From assembly GCA_903821875.1 (NCBI GenBank), contig CAIJMU010000131.1:1-64000 (forward strand): a stretch of DNA of 64,000 nt, read 5' to 3'. Shown one piece after another: positions 45,223 through 57,143 of this stretch. The DNA comes from an uncultured Spirochaetota bacterium (lineage in GTDB: Bacteria > Spirochaetota > Spirochaetia > Treponematales > Rectinemataceae). Under the pieces are notes generated by a model. That model was given only the letters and a program-made list of their open reading frames with translations. It had not been told where the DNA came from and did no database searches. Each line of letters starts with the position of its first letter. The first letter of the stretch is position 1. The translations under genes and the position numbers were made by a program.

Positions 45223-46767
45223 TTATTTTCCCGCCACGGACCTGCAGAGCGCCTGGGCGACCCTGAGACCGTCGGCGGCCGAGCTGACTATGCCGCCCGA
45301 CCAGCCGCTGCCCTCGCCGGCGACGTAAAGGTTCGCATAACCCGAGTTCAGCGACTCAGGATGGCGCAGTGCCTGGATTGCCGAGCTCGTCTTGCTCTCA
45401 AGCCCGAGGAGCTGGCCCTCGTCGTAGCCGCGCAGCTTGGCGCAGAAGGCGCGCAGGCCTGTCCGCAGCGGCGTGACGAGGCCCGGGGGCAGGAGCTCGC
45501 CGAGATCCGCAGCCACGAGACCCAGGGGATAGCTCGAGGGTCGGGGAGAGGCGCCCGAGCCGCCGGATAGGAAATCCCGCACCGACATCGCCGGCGCCCT
45601 GTAGCCGCCGGAAAAGTCATAGTACCTGCGTTCCAGCGCGTCGAGCCAGTCCAGGGCTTCCTTCGCGGAGACCTCCCGCCCGAGCAGGGCAGGAAGGCTG
45701 AGCCCCGCGACGACCGCCGCGTTGGCCCAGCGTCCATCCCGGGCATAGTCGCTCTTTCCATTCACGACAGCAGCCCCGGGGTAGGCAGAGGCGGGCACGA
45801 TCGTACCGCCGGGGCACATGCAGAAGGAGTAGACGCCGATTCCGCCTTCTGCCTGGGCTGTCAGCCGGTACTCTGCGGCCTTCACGCCGGTCAGTGCGTC
45901 CTGACCCCACTGCGCACGGTTGATGATCCGCTGCTCGTGCTCAGCGCGAAAGCCGATCGCGAAGTTCTTCGGCTGGAAGGACACTCCGCGGTCCATGAGC
46001 ATGCGATAGGTCTCGTAGGCAGAGTGCCCACAGGCAAAGAGGGCGTGATCGACCTCGTGCACGCCATCGTCCGTTACCAGGGCACGCACGCTGTCGCCTT
46101 TGACCAGCAGATCCTTCACCTCAGTGTCGAAGCGGAACTCCACACCCTCCTCGGTGAGGGTTTCGCGCATCCGGCGCGTCATGGAAAAAAGCGTATCGCT
46201 CCCGAGATGGGGGTGGGTCATATAGGCTATCTCAGGCGGCGCCCCCGCGGATATGAAGGCTGCGAAGATATAGTTCTGCTCGGCGTTGATGCCCTTGCTG
46301 CGCGAACTGAGCTTTCCATCCGAGAAGGTGCCTGCACCACCCTCGCCAAATGCATAATTGCTTCCTGTGGGAAAGCCGCCCCCTCCCTCGAAGGAGGCAA
46401 TGGCGGACCTGCGATCCTCGACCCTGCCGCCACGCTCGAAAACAGTGACCTTGAAGCCGCTGCGCGCGAGGTAGACCGCAGCGAATATTCCCGCCGGCCC
46501 CGACCCGATCACTCCTATCCTGGCAGAGCCTCCGACCGACTCATGGACGAGGCCGGGAGGCTGGGGAGAGTGTCCGCCCTTGAGCCCGGGCGAAGTGACA
46601 GCGACCCGGTATTCCCACTCGATACGGTACTTCTTCCTGGCGTCGAGGCTCTTGTTGATGATCGAAAAGGAGAATTCCGTGAGTCCCGAAACCTGGGCGA
46701 TAGCCTTCTTCAGCCCCCCATCGCCTTCGGAGACCGCAATCCGAATCTTGTATTCAGCATATCCCAT
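45223..46767 (-). CDS. NAD(P)/FAD-dependent oxidoreductase (COG2509 type)
   Basis: A 514-residue flavoprotein. A ThiI/FAD-independent N-terminal domain of about 80 residues (KIRIAVSEGDGGLKKAIAQV) is followed by the dinucleotide fold IGVIGSGPAGIFAAVYLA with ERGGRVEDR, FPTGSNYAFGEGGAGTFSDGKL, CMCPGGTIVPASAYPGAAVV and the C-terminal FAD closure NLYVAGEGSGWSGGIVSSAA. Uncharacterised members of this family have such layout; a cytoplasmic redox role is likely. AGAGGG lies before the start. Confidence 0.88.
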   Translation of the reverse strand: MGYAEYKIRIAVSEGDGGLKKAIAQVSGLTEFSFSIINKSLDARKKYRIEWEYRVAVTSPGLKGGHSPQPPGLVHESVGGSARIGVIGSGPAGIFAAVYLARSGFKVTVFERGGRVEDRRSAIASFEGGGGFPTGSNYAFGEGGAGTFSDGKLSSRSKGINAEQNYIFAAFISAGAPPEIAYMTHPHLGSDTLFSMTRRMRETLTEEGVEFRFDTEVKDLLVKGDSVRALVTDDGVHEVDHALFACGHSAYETYRMLMDRGVSFQPKNFAIGFRAEHEQRIINRAQWGQDALTGVKAAEYRLTAQAEGGIGVYSFCMCPGGTIVPASAYPGAAVVNGKSDYARDGRWANAAVVAGLSLPALLGREVSAKEALDWLDALERRYYDFSGGYRAPAMSVRDFLSGGSGASPRPSSYPLGLVAADLGELLPPGLVTPLRTGLRAFCAKLRGYDEGQLLGLESKTSSAIQALRHPESLNSGYANLYVAGEGSGWSGGIVSSAADGLRVAQALCRSVAGK

Positions 46768-46818
46768 GCCATCATATTACCCTCTTCATAGACCTTCGGA
46801 CAATGAGGAGGCCCTCGT

Positions 46819-47220
46819 CTACAGCGGCCCGGCTTTTTTCCGGGCTTCCTTCTGTGCCGCATCCCGGGCATTCCACTCGACCCGGTGCCTGACAATTTTG
46901 CGTACCAATTCATAGGGTATCCCCCTGTCCAGGGGGAACTGGACCGCTCCCTTGGAATGCGTGTAGGAGGATAGCTCGTCCTTGAAGAAGCTCACGCCCT
47001 CCCCCGTGGGATAGAAGCCGATGTGGCCTGCACAGGCGGCGAACCAGCAGAGCGCTCCCTTCAGCTCGAAACCCGGCATCCTGTAACTGATCTTCTCAAC
47101 CGCTCCAGGTGCCGCCTCGTGGATGACCTTCCTGAGCTCGGAGAGCCTCTCCCTGAGCCCTGGATCGCAGCCTGCGATGTATTCGTCGATGGTCGTGAAT
47201 TCCCTTGTTTCCACTGTCAT
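46819..47220 (-). CDS. DUF1801 domain protein (YdhG/Fra-like)
   Basis: A 133-residue protein from ATG 47220, with GGCAGGAGGACAG upstream. The sequence FTTIDEYIAGCDPGLRERLS, then ISYRMPGFELKGALCWFAA, HIGFYPTGEGVSFF and SKGAVQFPLDRGIPYELVRK fits the DUF1801 fold, whose members include the iron chaperone-like YdhG/Fra group. Function is unknown in most bacteria. It ends with a short basic tail. Confidence 0.88.
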   Translation of the reverse strand: MTVETREFTTIDEYIAGCDPGLRERLSELRKVIHEAAPGAVEKISYRMPGFELKGALCWFAACAGHIGFYPTGEGVSFFKDELSSYTHSKGAVQFPLDRGIPYELVRKIVRHRVEWNARDAAQKEARKKAGPL

Positions 47221-47269
47221 CTGTCCTCCTGCCTGATCCTTGGCCTTCCAGTCGAATATCCGGCTGCCT

Positions 47270-48079
47270 TCAGGGAAAGAGCCGAAGGGCATTCGCGCTG
47301 ATGAGGGATGCAAGCCCTTCCACTGTTGTTCCCCTGAGGGCTGCCGCCACGGCATAGGTACGACTTATGTCAAGGGGCGTCGAGGGTTTGCCCCTCCCGG
47401 GTTCGGGATTCATGTAGGGCGCGTCGGTCTCGAGGAGGAGCCTGTCGTCGGGAACCAGGGCAAGGGCCTCGCGGAGGGCTGCGGATTTTTTGTACGTAAG
47501 GTTTCCAGCGAAGGAAAGGTGGCAGCCAGCATCGAGGAAGGCCCGGGCTTCATGGGTTCCGTAGCCAAAGCAATGAATTATGACGGGCAGCTCGCGGGCC
47601 AGGGAACCGATGGCGGCCAGGGTCTCGGCAAAAGCCTCTCGGCTATGGACGAGGAGGGGAAGACCCAGGCGGAGGGCAAGTCCGCATTGAAGCGAAAACA
47701 GGAGCGCCTGCGTGGGCGGATCAGCCTCCATATGGTGGAAGTCGAAGCCCCCCTCTCCGATGGCCGCCACGCGCACACCCTCCCTGGCTGCCGCCTCGAT
47801 GGAGGCCACGAGTTCGGAGAGGGCTGCTTCGGGACGGTCGAGCGAGGGTCTGCCGGGCCAGAGCCCCGCCGAGAACCTGAGCCCGCCCGGAAGCTCAGCG
47901 CCTGCGAGCCGACGCAGGTCGGCGATCCTGGGGCCGAGGTCCTCTGACCCCGTGCCTATGTCGAGGAGGATGGAGGAAGGATCGGATGCATAGGCAGCGA
48001 GGATCCCCGCCATGGCCCCTTGGCCGCCTTCCCTGGCAGCCTTCCCGAGGTGGGCATGGGAATCGGTGAATGCATTCAT
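47270..48079 (-). CDS. TatD family metal-dependent hydrolase
   Basis: A 269-residue TIM-barrel enzyme. Metal ligands are seen in TDSHAHLG, EGGFDFHH, VHSREAF, HCFGYG and ETDAPYMNPEPGRGKP. TatD-family members are 3'-5' exonucleases or deoxyribonucleases in repair and degradation. It lies 66 bases downstream of clpB on the same strand, with a tandem repeat between. The usual family length is about 255-265. Confidence 0.9.
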   Translation of the reverse strand: MNAFTDSHAHLGKAAREGGQGAMAGILAAYASDPSSILLDIGTGSEDLGPRIADLRRLAGAELPGGLRFSAGLWPGRPSLDRPEAALSELVASIEAAAREGVRVAAIGEGGFDFHHMEADPPTQALLFSLQCGLALRLGLPLLVHSREAFAETLAAIGSLARELPVIIHCFGYGTHEARAFLDAGCHLSFAGNLTYKKSAALREALALVPDDRLLLETDAPYMNPEPGRGKPSTPLDISRTYAVAAALRGTTVEGLASLISANALRLFP

Positions 48080-48097
48080 AATTAGCTCCTTATCGGA

Positions 48098-48145
48098 CAG
48101 GCTGCCCGGGGCTGCCAGGCTGCCCGGGGCTGCCAGGCTGCCCTG

Positions 48146-48146
<1 letters not shown>
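48098..48146. repeat. 18-bp tandem repeat between clpB and tatD
   Basis: Two full copies of CAGGCTGCCCGGGGCTGC and a partial third (CAGGCTGCC) lie between the two genes. The third copy touches the clpB stop. Slippage-prone DNA; function unknown. Confidence 0.85.
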
Positions 48147-50740
<2,594 letters not shown>

Positions 50741-50746
50741 GAGGTA

Positions 50747-50788
50747 AAAGTACTGGCGCTGATCATGGAGGGCAACCCGCCATGATCA
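50747..50788 (-). promoter_or_regulatory. clpB promoter overlapped by an inverted-repeat operator
   Basis: On the minus strand TTGCCC (50775-50770), 17 bases, TACTTT (50752-50747). Initiation about seven bases downstream falls at 50740, the A of the clpB ATG. The arms TGATCATGG (50760-50768) and CCATGATCA (50780-50788) lie either side of the -35 box. It does not match CIRCE or CtsR sites that I know. Confidence 0.6.
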
Positions 50789-50806
50789 CAGCCCGCAACA
50801 ATACGC

Positions 50807-50837
50807 AAAGGGGCTGTCCATCACAGACAGCCCCTTT
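50807..50837 (-). terminator. strong terminator-like hairpin upstream of clpB
   Basis: Perfect 12-base arms AAAGGGGCTGTC and GACAGCCCCTTT with a 7-base loop. On the minus strand it follows the sugar-epimerase-like gene by about 40 bases and insulates clpB from it. The A/T tracts at both ends allow bidirectional action. Confidence 0.75.
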
Positions 50838-50874
50838 CCATCTACACCGATGCAGTCCAAGGCATGGAAGACTG

Positions 50875-52122
50875 CTATTTCAAGCCAGCAAGGAGGCGCC
50901 TCGTTTTCCCGAAGCTTGCGTCGAGGGTGACTGTCTGGAAAGACTTATGCCCCTTCAGGACCATGGCGCCATCCACCGCCTCTACTGCCCTGACACCTTC
51001 CCTTACAAGATCCGCTGAGAGCTCGATGAGCGCCGTGCCGTAGTAAAGCGTCCTCTGTCCACCTGCGGGAACCCTGAGGGTCGTCGGCTTTCCGAGCAAT
51101 TCCGGTCGCGACCGTGCATAGGCAAGGCCATTGGCAAAGGCACCGACCGCATTCTCGGTACCAAGGCAGAAGCTATGATCGGGCCCGCCCTCGTCGAGGG
51201 CCCAGGGCGTAAATGGCCTGCCTCCGTACTGGAACCAGAGGTCGTTGAAGCCGAGGGCTATCTCGCCCTCGGGAAGACCCTCTTCGCCGGGGAAAAATGA
51301 AAGATAAGCCAGGCCGAGGACAGGGTTGACAACGCAGCTCCAGCCAAGCGACAGCCGAGAGGGTACAGAGCCGGTTACAAAGTCGGAGAATCCGATCATG
51401 CCGGGCACAATTCCTAGATCGGCGACGCCGCCATCGCGGAGGGGCGCCGATGAGAGGCTCTTGAATTCTGCGCCCTGGGCCAATCGACCCGTGTCGTCGA
51501 ACTCGGTGCCGACAGGGGGGGTAAGAAATTCCTCGGCGCTGAGACTGATGCGACAGCCTGCCTGCAAGAAGGGAGAGCCGAGAGTGTTGTGCCGGGTCAG
51601 GTTGATGGCAATTGGGGCTTTTCCCTGGTTGGAAATGCGCATCACTGAATAATAGGCAGGCTGACCCTCATAGACGAGGTCGAGCTTGTCATGGAAAAGG
51701 GGCATCGATGGCGCAGGACTTGCAAGCGTAAAGCGCGCATAGGCTGCACCGGCATCGGCCAAAGTACCGCTGTCCTGGATCTCCCATTCCTCGGTCGCCG
51801 TCCAGCCGTGGGCGGACAGGTCCGCACCATCAACCTGGCAGGGCGGTCCAAAATTGGGGCTACAAGGAAAGTCGCCGGCGAGGAGGTAGAGAACCTTGCC
51901 CTTCCAGTAGCTGCCGTGTTCGCTTTCGGTGAAGGGCTGTCCCGTGCTGTTCCTGAAATCAGGAATCCAGTGGGCATTGATATAGCCCCTGCCCCTGCGC
52001 AGGCTGAATTCGGGCATCATCCCGCCTGTGGCGTCGATGACAGCCCGAACCTTCCCGTTGGAGAGGGAAACTGCCTTCCTGCCCTGGTACGAAAAACGTC
52101 TGGCTTCCAGTTCCATGCCCAT
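50875..52122 (-). CDS. galactose mutarotase-like carbohydrate protein
   Basis: A 415-residue protein from ATG 52122 (AAGGAGG upstream). It is beta-rich, with AVSLSNGKVRAVIDATGGMM near the N-terminus and GFNDLWFQYGGRPFTPWALD and CLGTENAVGAFANGLAYARS later, a layout that recalls aldose-1-epimerase-like folds. The match is weak and no catalytic His/Glu pair is certain. Its place at the end of the divergent half of the sugar regulon supports a role in sugar handling. Function otherwise unknown. Confidence 0.6.
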   Translation of the reverse strand: MGMELEARRFSYQGRKAVSLSNGKVRAVIDATGGMMPEFSLRRGRGYINAHWIPDFRNSTGQPFTESEHGSYWKGKVLYLLAGDFPCSPNFGPPCQVDGADLSAHGWTATEEWEIQDSGTLADAGAAYARFTLASPAPSMPLFHDKLDLVYEGQPAYYSVMRISNQGKAPIAINLTRHNTLGSPFLQAGCRISLSAEEFLTPPVGTEFDDTGRLAQGAEFKSLSSAPLRDGGVADLGIVPGMIGFSDFVTGSVPSRLSLGWSCVVNPVLGLAYLSFFPGEEGLPEGEIALGFNDLWFQYGGRPFTPWALDEGGPDHSFCLGTENAVGAFANGLAYARSRPELLGKPTTLRVPAGGQRTLYYGTALIELSADLVREGVRAVEAVDGAMVLKGHKSFQTVTLDASFGKTRRLLAGLK

Positions 52123-52154
52123 TGCTACCTCCTTGAGCCCTCTCGTGTCCTGTC

Positions 52155-53348
52155 TCAGGCCTTCGGGCCGAAGTGCTTGAGCATCACGAGCGCATCGGTC
52201 GGGCTCGTGTTCTTTACCAGCACACCCTCCCTCGCAGCCTTTTCCGTCACAAAAAGCTCGTCGTGTGTCATCTGGCCGAAGCGGATCAGTGCCGGGGACT
52301 CGATATCGAGATTCCCGAATTCGCCCTGCCCCTGGATGACGATGGCTCCATAGGGCCCCGCGTCCTTGATCAAAGCGGTCCTCCCCGGAAGGATCGTGAG
52401 TTCCTTGGCAAAGAAGAACTCGGACTTGTAGACAATGTCGTATTCCTCATAGCCGGCATCATGCATCTCCGGAAGGGGCTTTGAAGGCTGAGGCGACATA
52501 TACCGGTGCTCGAAGAACTCAGGATCGATGTTGAGCTCCCAGTCGAGGAGCTCGACATAGTAATCGAGGTCGGTCCTGCTCTTCTCTGGAATGTCCTTTT
52601 CCAGGAGCTCCCTGGGCGTATACGCCTCCCAGACGATGTTCTGGAACATCGCGAAGACATCCGACGCGCGCTGCGGCTCATAGGTCAGAAGCGAGCCAGG
52701 AGCGTGCAGGATGCCGGGGGGAACATCCCAGCCAGAGCCCGGGCGGAGCTTGTAGGCCCTGGAAAGATAGAGGATACCGTTGTCTTCTTTGTACCAATTG
52801 GAAAGGCACTTCTTCAGCTCGTCCTTCGTCGTCCCTGGGTTGAGCCCGAAGAAGGTGTAGGGGAAATACCCGCCATGATTGTTGAGCTGCTTGGGGAAAT
52901 AGTAGGCCTCGGGCTTTCCGGTCCGCCCGACCTTTGCAGCCATGGCATCCGTGTGGTGGATGTGGTGGGGAAGGGGTTCCTCGTTGTCGAAGAACTTCGA
53001 ATACATCATCCATCCGCCGTGCTTGCGCATGATCCCCTCGCCAAGGATCTCGTTTCCGGCTATCGCGAGGGCATCGCGGAGGAGGAGCTTATTTGAATCA
53101 TCGATGTGGATGAAGGAAAGCCCCTCGAAGGGCGTAGTCAAGGGCCCGTTGTCAGCCTTTGTCGTGGAGGAAAACCAGCGCTCGTCGATTCCTCCCCGGT
53201 TGGCACCATAGGCATAATAATCGTCCGGGTGCAGCTTGAGACGCCTTCCGGGTATGCAGAACGACCGCGGAACCCAGGCCGGCTCCAGCCTGAAGACACC
53301 CTTGCCCTGCTCCAGGGCCTTTTCCACCAACTGCTTTTCACCTGCCAT
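52155..53348 (-). CDS. cupin / phosphomannose-isomerase-like protein
   Basis: A 397-residue protein with two cupin-like halves. HHIHHTDAMAAKVGRTGKPE then AYYFPKQLNNHGGYFPYTFF carries a His-rich metal site, and VPPGILHAPGSLLTYEPQ the second-cupin strand, as in type I mannose-6-phosphate isomerases. An isomerase or epimerase of sugars is likely. It is transcribed from lacI through this gene to the mutarotase-like gene, with short gaps. Confidence 0.65.
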   Translation of the reverse strand: MAGEKQLVEKALEQGKGVFRLEPAWVPRSFCIPGRRLKLHPDDYYAYGANRGGIDERWFSSTTKADNGPLTTPFEGLSFIHIDDSNKLLLRDALAIAGNEILGEGIMRKHGGWMMYSKFFDNEEPLPHHIHHTDAMAAKVGRTGKPEAYYFPKQLNNHGGYFPYTFFGLNPGTTKDELKKCLSNWYKEDNGILYLSRAYKLRPGSGWDVPPGILHAPGSLLTYEPQRASDVFAMFQNIVWEAYTPRELLEKDIPEKSRTDLDYYVELLDWELNIDPEFFEHRYMSPQPSKPLPEMHDAGYEEYDIVYKSEFFFAKELTILPGRTALIKDAGPYGAIVIQGQGEFGNLDIESPALIRFGQMTHDELFVTEKAAREGVLVKNTSPTDALVMLKHFGPKA

Positions 53349-53368
53349 AGCGATTACCCCCTCGTATT

Positions 53369-54388
53369 CTAGTGTCCGACCAGCTTGCGTGAACCCGCAC
53401 CCGCGGGCGCGGTCGTTTCCCTGATCACCAATTCAGGACCGAGCACGATCCTGCTCGCGTCCGTGGTTTCCTTTCTGCTCGCCTTGACGATGAGATCGAC
53501 AGCACTCTCACACATCTGCCGGAAGGGCTGGGCCATGGTCGTCAACGCAGGCATGATCATCCATGAGTGTTCTATGTTGTCGAGGCCCATGATGGAGATG
53601 TCGCCAGGAATCGAGAAGCCACGGGCAGCGAGGCGGTTCATGGCTCCGATGGCCATATAATCGTTCTGGGCCCAGACTGCAGTGAAATCCGCTCCGGTAT
53701 CGAGAAGGAAGTCGGCTCCCCTGCCCCCGGAATCGTATTTGAAATTCCCCTCGAAAATATACCGCTCGTCCAGCCTGCCGCCACCGGTCATGATGGTGTC
53801 GCGGAATCCCGCAAGCCGTTCGCGGTTTATCGAGATATCCAGGGGCCCCGTGATGCAGGCAAAGCTCAGGTGCCCGAGGGACAGCAAGTGCCCTGCAGCC
53901 ATCGCCCCTGCGCCATAATTGTCGAGAACCACCGCAGGTATGTCCTCGCGGGCCAGGGAACGGTCGATGATCACAATCGGAATCTTGGTCCGGTCTATCA
54001 GCTTGAGGACGCGACTGTGGTCGGAGACCCGCGAAAAAATAATCCCGTCTATGTTCCTTCGAATGAGGTTCTCGATGAAGCGCTCTTCGGTTTCCGGATT
54101 GGTGTTCGTGGAACCGATCACGAGGTTATAGCCCCTCGCTTCCGCGCTCTCCTCTGCAAATTTGATGAAAGACGTGAAGGTCTCGTGCTGCAGCTCGGGA
54201 ACAACGACGCCTATGAGATTGGTGCTCTTCATCCTGAGACTGCGGGCAATGAGGTTTGGCTTGAAATTGACCTGCTGGATTGCCTTCTCCACCCGAAGCC
54301 GTGTCGCTTCATCGACGGGTATCGAGCTGTTGATCACACGCGACACCGTCGAGACCGAGACATTGGCCAAACGGGCGACATCCTTCAT
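53369..54388 (-). CDS. LacI family transcriptional repressor
   Basis: A 339-residue repressor from ATG 54388. The N-terminal helix-turn-helix and hinge read KDVARLANVSVSTVSRVINS, then LRVEKAIQQVNFKPNLIARSL, which is textbook LacI. The rest is a periplasmic-binding-protein-like sugar domain (LIGVVVPELQHETFTSFIKF). It is divergent from the ABC operon and should bind the two GATTGCACAA-type operators. An upstream TTG would give a longer N-terminus. The inducer is presumably a derivative of the imported sugar. Confidence 0.9.
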   Translation of the reverse strand: MKDVARLANVSVSTVSRVINSSIPVDEATRLRVEKAIQQVNFKPNLIARSLRMKSTNLIGVVVPELQHETFTSFIKFAEESAEARGYNLVIGSTNTNPETEERFIENLIRRNIDGIIFSRVSDHSRVLKLIDRTKIPIVIIDRSLAREDIPAVVLDNYGAGAMAAGHLLSLGHLSFACITGPLDISINRERLAGFRDTIMTGGGRLDERYIFEGNFKYDSGGRGADFLLDTGADFTAVWAQNDYMAIGAMNRLAARGFSIPGDISIMGLDNIEHSWMIMPALTTMAQPFRQMCESAVDLIVKASRKETTDASRIVLGPELVIRETTAPAGAGSRKLVGH

Positions 54389-54420
54389 TGACGCCAAACC
54401 ACTCTCCCAAGTGCGATAAC

Positions 54421-54459
54421 GATTGCACAAACGATATCATCGTATGAATATGATGTCAA
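54421..54459 (-). promoter_or_regulatory. lacI promoter with operator O1
   Basis: On the minus strand TTGACA (54459-54454), 17 bases, TATCGT (54436-54431). The operator GATTGCACAAACGATATC (54421-54438, plus strand) overlaps the -10 box, consistent with autorepression. Confidence 0.65.
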
Positions 54460-54478
54460 ACCACTAATTTATGTAGTC

Positions 54479-54560
54479 TTGACCATAATATATTCGAGGA
54501 TCGATAATATATAGAATAGCATATATTAATTTCCGTGAAATCGATTGCACAATCGATATC
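54479..54560 (+). promoter_or_regulatory. sugar ABC operon promoter with operator O2
   Basis: TTGACC (54479-54484), 18 bases, GATAAT (54503-54508). O2, ATCGATTG-CA-CAATCGAT (54540-54557), is a perfect 8-base inverted repeat downstream of the start of transcription. The 18-base core 54543-54560 matches O1 at 17 of 18 positions; the two lie 122 bases apart, so looping is possible. Confidence 0.7.
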
Positions 54561-54656
54561 GTAGAAAGAATGAGCTTTTTTCGACTCATTTTCATTGACA
54601 CTTCCGGAGAGCGGATTGAATATGGACTCGTTGTTTCAAATCCAAGGGAGGTACTC

Positions 54657-55550
54657 ATGAAGAAGGTTCTGATTCTGCTCACGATGGTTCTCGTACTGCT
54701 GCCTGCGAACATTTTCGCACAAAAGCAGATCGTCATTGGAATGACGGTCCCGGGTCTCCAGTTCCCGTTCTTTGTCACGATGAAGGCCGAGGCAGACGCC
54801 GCTGCCGCCAAGCTTGGCGTCAAGTTGCTCTTTATTGATGCGGAGAATTCTTCTGACAAGCAGATGGCGGCTATCGAGAGTTTCGTTGCCCAGAAGGTCG
54901 ACGGCATTCTCATTTCCCCGATGACCACCGATTCCCTGGTCCCGGCCATCGAAGCCGCGGTCAAGGCAGGCATCCCCGTCGCTACAGTCGACCGCAAGGC
55001 CAACACCAACGTCGTCCTCATCCATGTCGGCGCAGACAATGTCGAAGGCGGAAGGGCAGCAGCCCGCTACATCGTCGACAAGCTCAAGAACAAGGGTGGC
55101 GTCATCGAGCTCGAGGGAACCCCTGGATCCTCCGCAGCCGTGGACAGGAAGAAGGGCTTTGACGAGGTCATGAAAAAGTCCGGCGTCAAGATCCTTGTTT
55201 CCCAGACCGCCGAGTTCGACCGCGCCAAGGGTCAGTCGGTCATGGAAAACCTCATGCAGGTCTATCCCAAGTTCGACGCTGTCTTCGGTGCCAACGACGA
55301 GATGATCATCGGCGCCATCGAAGCCATGTCCGGAGCCAACATCGATCTCAAGACCAAGGTGACCATCGGCTTCGACGCCACGACCGATGCCCTCTCCTAC
55401 ATGGCTGAAGGCAAGCTCGGCGCAACCATCGACCAGTTCCCCGGCAAGCAGGCCGGCCAGGCGCTCCAGGCCCTCTTCGACAAGATCAAGAACAAGAAGA
55501 ATCCCGCCAAGAACGTCACCTACATCAATCCCCTTCCTGTCACGAAGTAA
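54657..55550 (+). CDS. sugar ABC transporter substrate-binding protein (RbsB-like)
   Basis: A 297-residue periplasmic protein from ATG 54657 (GGGAGG upstream), with a cleavable signal peptide (LILLTMVLVLLPANIFAQ). It has the type I sugar-binding fold: IVIGMTVPGLQFPFFVTMKA, then VDGILISPMTTDSLVPAIEA, AGIPVATVDRKAN and GADNVEGGRAAARYI. It delivers a monosaccharide or polyol to the ATPase and permease that follow. The sugar cannot be named from sequence. Confidence 0.92.
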   Translation: MKKVLILLTMVLVLLPANIFAQKQIVIGMTVPGLQFPFFVTMKAEADAAAAKLGVKLLFIDAENSSDKQMAAIESFVAQKVDGILISPMTTDSLVPAIEAAVKAGIPVATVDRKANTNVVLIHVGADNVEGGRAAARYIVDKLKNKGGVIELEGTPGSSAAVDRKKGFDEVMKKSGVKILVSQTAEFDRAKGQSVMENLMQVYPKFDAVFGANDEMIIGAIEAMSGANIDLKTKVTIGFDATTDALSYMAEGKLGATIDQFPGKQAGQALQALFDKIKNKKNPAKNVTYINPLPVTK

Positions 55551-55565
55551 ATAACTTCCGCAACC

Positions 55566-55590
55566 AGGGCCGACAATAGTTGTCGGCCCT
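55566..55590 (+). terminator. intercistronic hairpin after the sugar-binding gene
   Basis: Perfect 11-base arms AGGGCCGACAA and TTGTCGGCCCT with a 3-base loop, no strong U tract. It lies between the binding-protein gene and the ATPase gene. Confidence 0.65.
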
Positions 55591-55616
55591 GCATTTAGAC
55601 TGGCGGAGGGACTGAC

Positions 55617-57116
55617 ATGCAGACGCTCTTGGAAATGGTGGGAATATGCAAATCGTTTCCAGGCGTGCGCGCCCTCGACAAGATGAGCTTCGACCTGTTC
55701 GAGGGAGAAGTCCACGCACTTGTGGGGGAGAACGGCGCCGGAAAGTCGACCCTCATGAAGATCCTTTCGGGACTCTACCTGGCCGACGAGGGTGAAATCC
55801 GGCTGCGCGGCAAGAAGATCGTCGTAACGGGCATCCGCCAGATGATCGATGCAGGCATCAGCGTGATCTACCAGGAACTCAACCTCATACAGCATCTTTC
55901 GGTTGCAGAAAACATTTTCCTCGGACGCGAACCCCGATATGCAGGGGGCTTCATCAACTGGAAAAAAATGTACGCGGATGTCGATCGGCTCTTGAAACCC
56001 TTCAACGTCGATATCGATCCCCGTGCCAAAATACTCAGTATTGGTCCCGCATTCCAGCAGGTGGTCGAAATCGCCAAGGCCCTTTCCCTCAAGGCCGACA
56101 TCATCGTCATGGACGAGCCGACCGCCCCCCTCACCGGCAACGAGGTCGAGCGGCTTTTTGAAATGATCAACGCCCTGAAGAAATCGGGGGTTTCGATCAT
56201 CTACATCTCCCACCGGCTCGAGGAGCTGGCACGGGTAGCCGATCGCGTCACCATCATCCGCGACGGCAGCATGATAGTCACCAAGCCGCTATCCGAACTC
56301 AACACCGAGGAGATCATCCGGCACATGGTCGGCCGGCACCTGAGCGAGCAATACCCGGTGGCCGAAATTCCCGTAGGAGCCGAGGTCCTCCGCGTCGAGG
56401 CCCTGACCAAGAAAGGCGTCTGCTCAGACGTATCCTTCAGCGTCAGGAAGGGCGAGATCGTGGGATTCACGGGGCTGGTCGGCGCTGGCCGTACAGAGAT
56501 CATGCAGCTTATCTACGGCTACCTGAAAAGGGACTCCGGCAAGGTCTTCATAGATGGCAAGGAAACTACCATCCGCAACCCGAGGGACGCGGTACTCAAG
56601 GGCATCGGCCTGATCCCCGAAGAGAGGAAGAAGCAGGGCCTCGTGCTGGGTCTCTCCGTCTTCGACAACTCCGCCTTGACGATCCTGGACAAATTCTCGC
56701 GCTTCGGGCTTCTCAGGATGAAGACGATCGGCGACCTTGTCAGGGGCATGGTCGCGAAAATGGAAATCAAGACCCCGACCATCAGGCAGCAGGTGCGATA
56801 CCTCTCGGGCGGCAACCAGCAAAAGGTCGTCCTTTCCAAATGGTTCGTGCGGAACTGCAAGGTCTACATCTTTGACGAGCCGACGAGGGGCATCGATGTC
56901 GGCGCCAAGGTCGAGATCTACAAGCTCATGCAGAACCTCGCCTTGCAGGGGGCTGCCGTCATCATGGTGTCCTCGGAATTGCTGGAGATCATGAACATGA
57001 GCGACAGGATCGAGGTCGTGTTCAGTGGCAGGATCGTCAAGGAATTCAAGAAAGGCGAAGCGAGCAGCGAAGACGTGATGGAATACGCGCTGGGCCTGCA
57101 CTCACGCGCATCGTAG
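55617..57116 (+). CDS. sugar ABC transporter ATPase (RbsA/MglA type)
   Basis: A 499-residue double ATPase. The first half has GENGAGKSTLMKILSG, IYQELNLIQHLSVAENIFLG and the second-site DEPTAPLTGNEVERLF. The second half has GLVGAGRTEIMQLIYG, a degenerate P-loop, and LSGGNQQKVVLSKWF. This layout is specific to RbsA/MglA/XylG sugar importers. GGAGGG precedes the ATG. Confidence 0.94.
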   Translation: MQTLLEMVGICKSFPGVRALDKMSFDLFEGEVHALVGENGAGKSTLMKILSGLYLADEGEIRLRGKKIVVTGIRQMIDAGISVIYQELNLIQHLSVAENIFLGREPRYAGGFINWKKMYADVDRLLKPFNVDIDPRAKILSIGPAFQQVVEIAKALSLKADIIVMDEPTAPLTGNEVERLFEMINALKKSGVSIIYISHRLEELARVADRVTIIRDGSMIVTKPLSELNTEEIIRHMVGRHLSEQYPVAEIPVGAEVLRVEALTKKGVCSDVSFSVRKGEIVGFTGLVGAGRTEIMQLIYGYLKRDSGKVFIDGKETTIRNPRDAVLKGIGLIPEERKKQGLVLGLSVFDNSALTILDKFSRFGLLRMKTIGDLVRGMVAKMEIKTPTIRQQVRYLSGGNQQKVVLSKWFVRNCKVYIFDEPTRGIDVGAKVEIYKLMQNLALQGAAVIMVSSELLEIMNMSDRIEVVFSGRIVKEFKKGEASSEDVMEYALGLHSRAS

Positions 57117-57143
57117 ACGAAATCGATCCAGGAGACACGCGGC

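Noticed and set aside
50760-50788. CIRCE or CtsR operator before clpB
   Set aside because: Neither the TTAGCACTC/GAGTGCTAA arms nor the AGGTCAAA repeats are present.
54636-56213. 525-codon minus-strand frame over the sugar ABC genes
   Set aside because: It spans two well-supported genes and the hairpin between them, and resembles no known protein.
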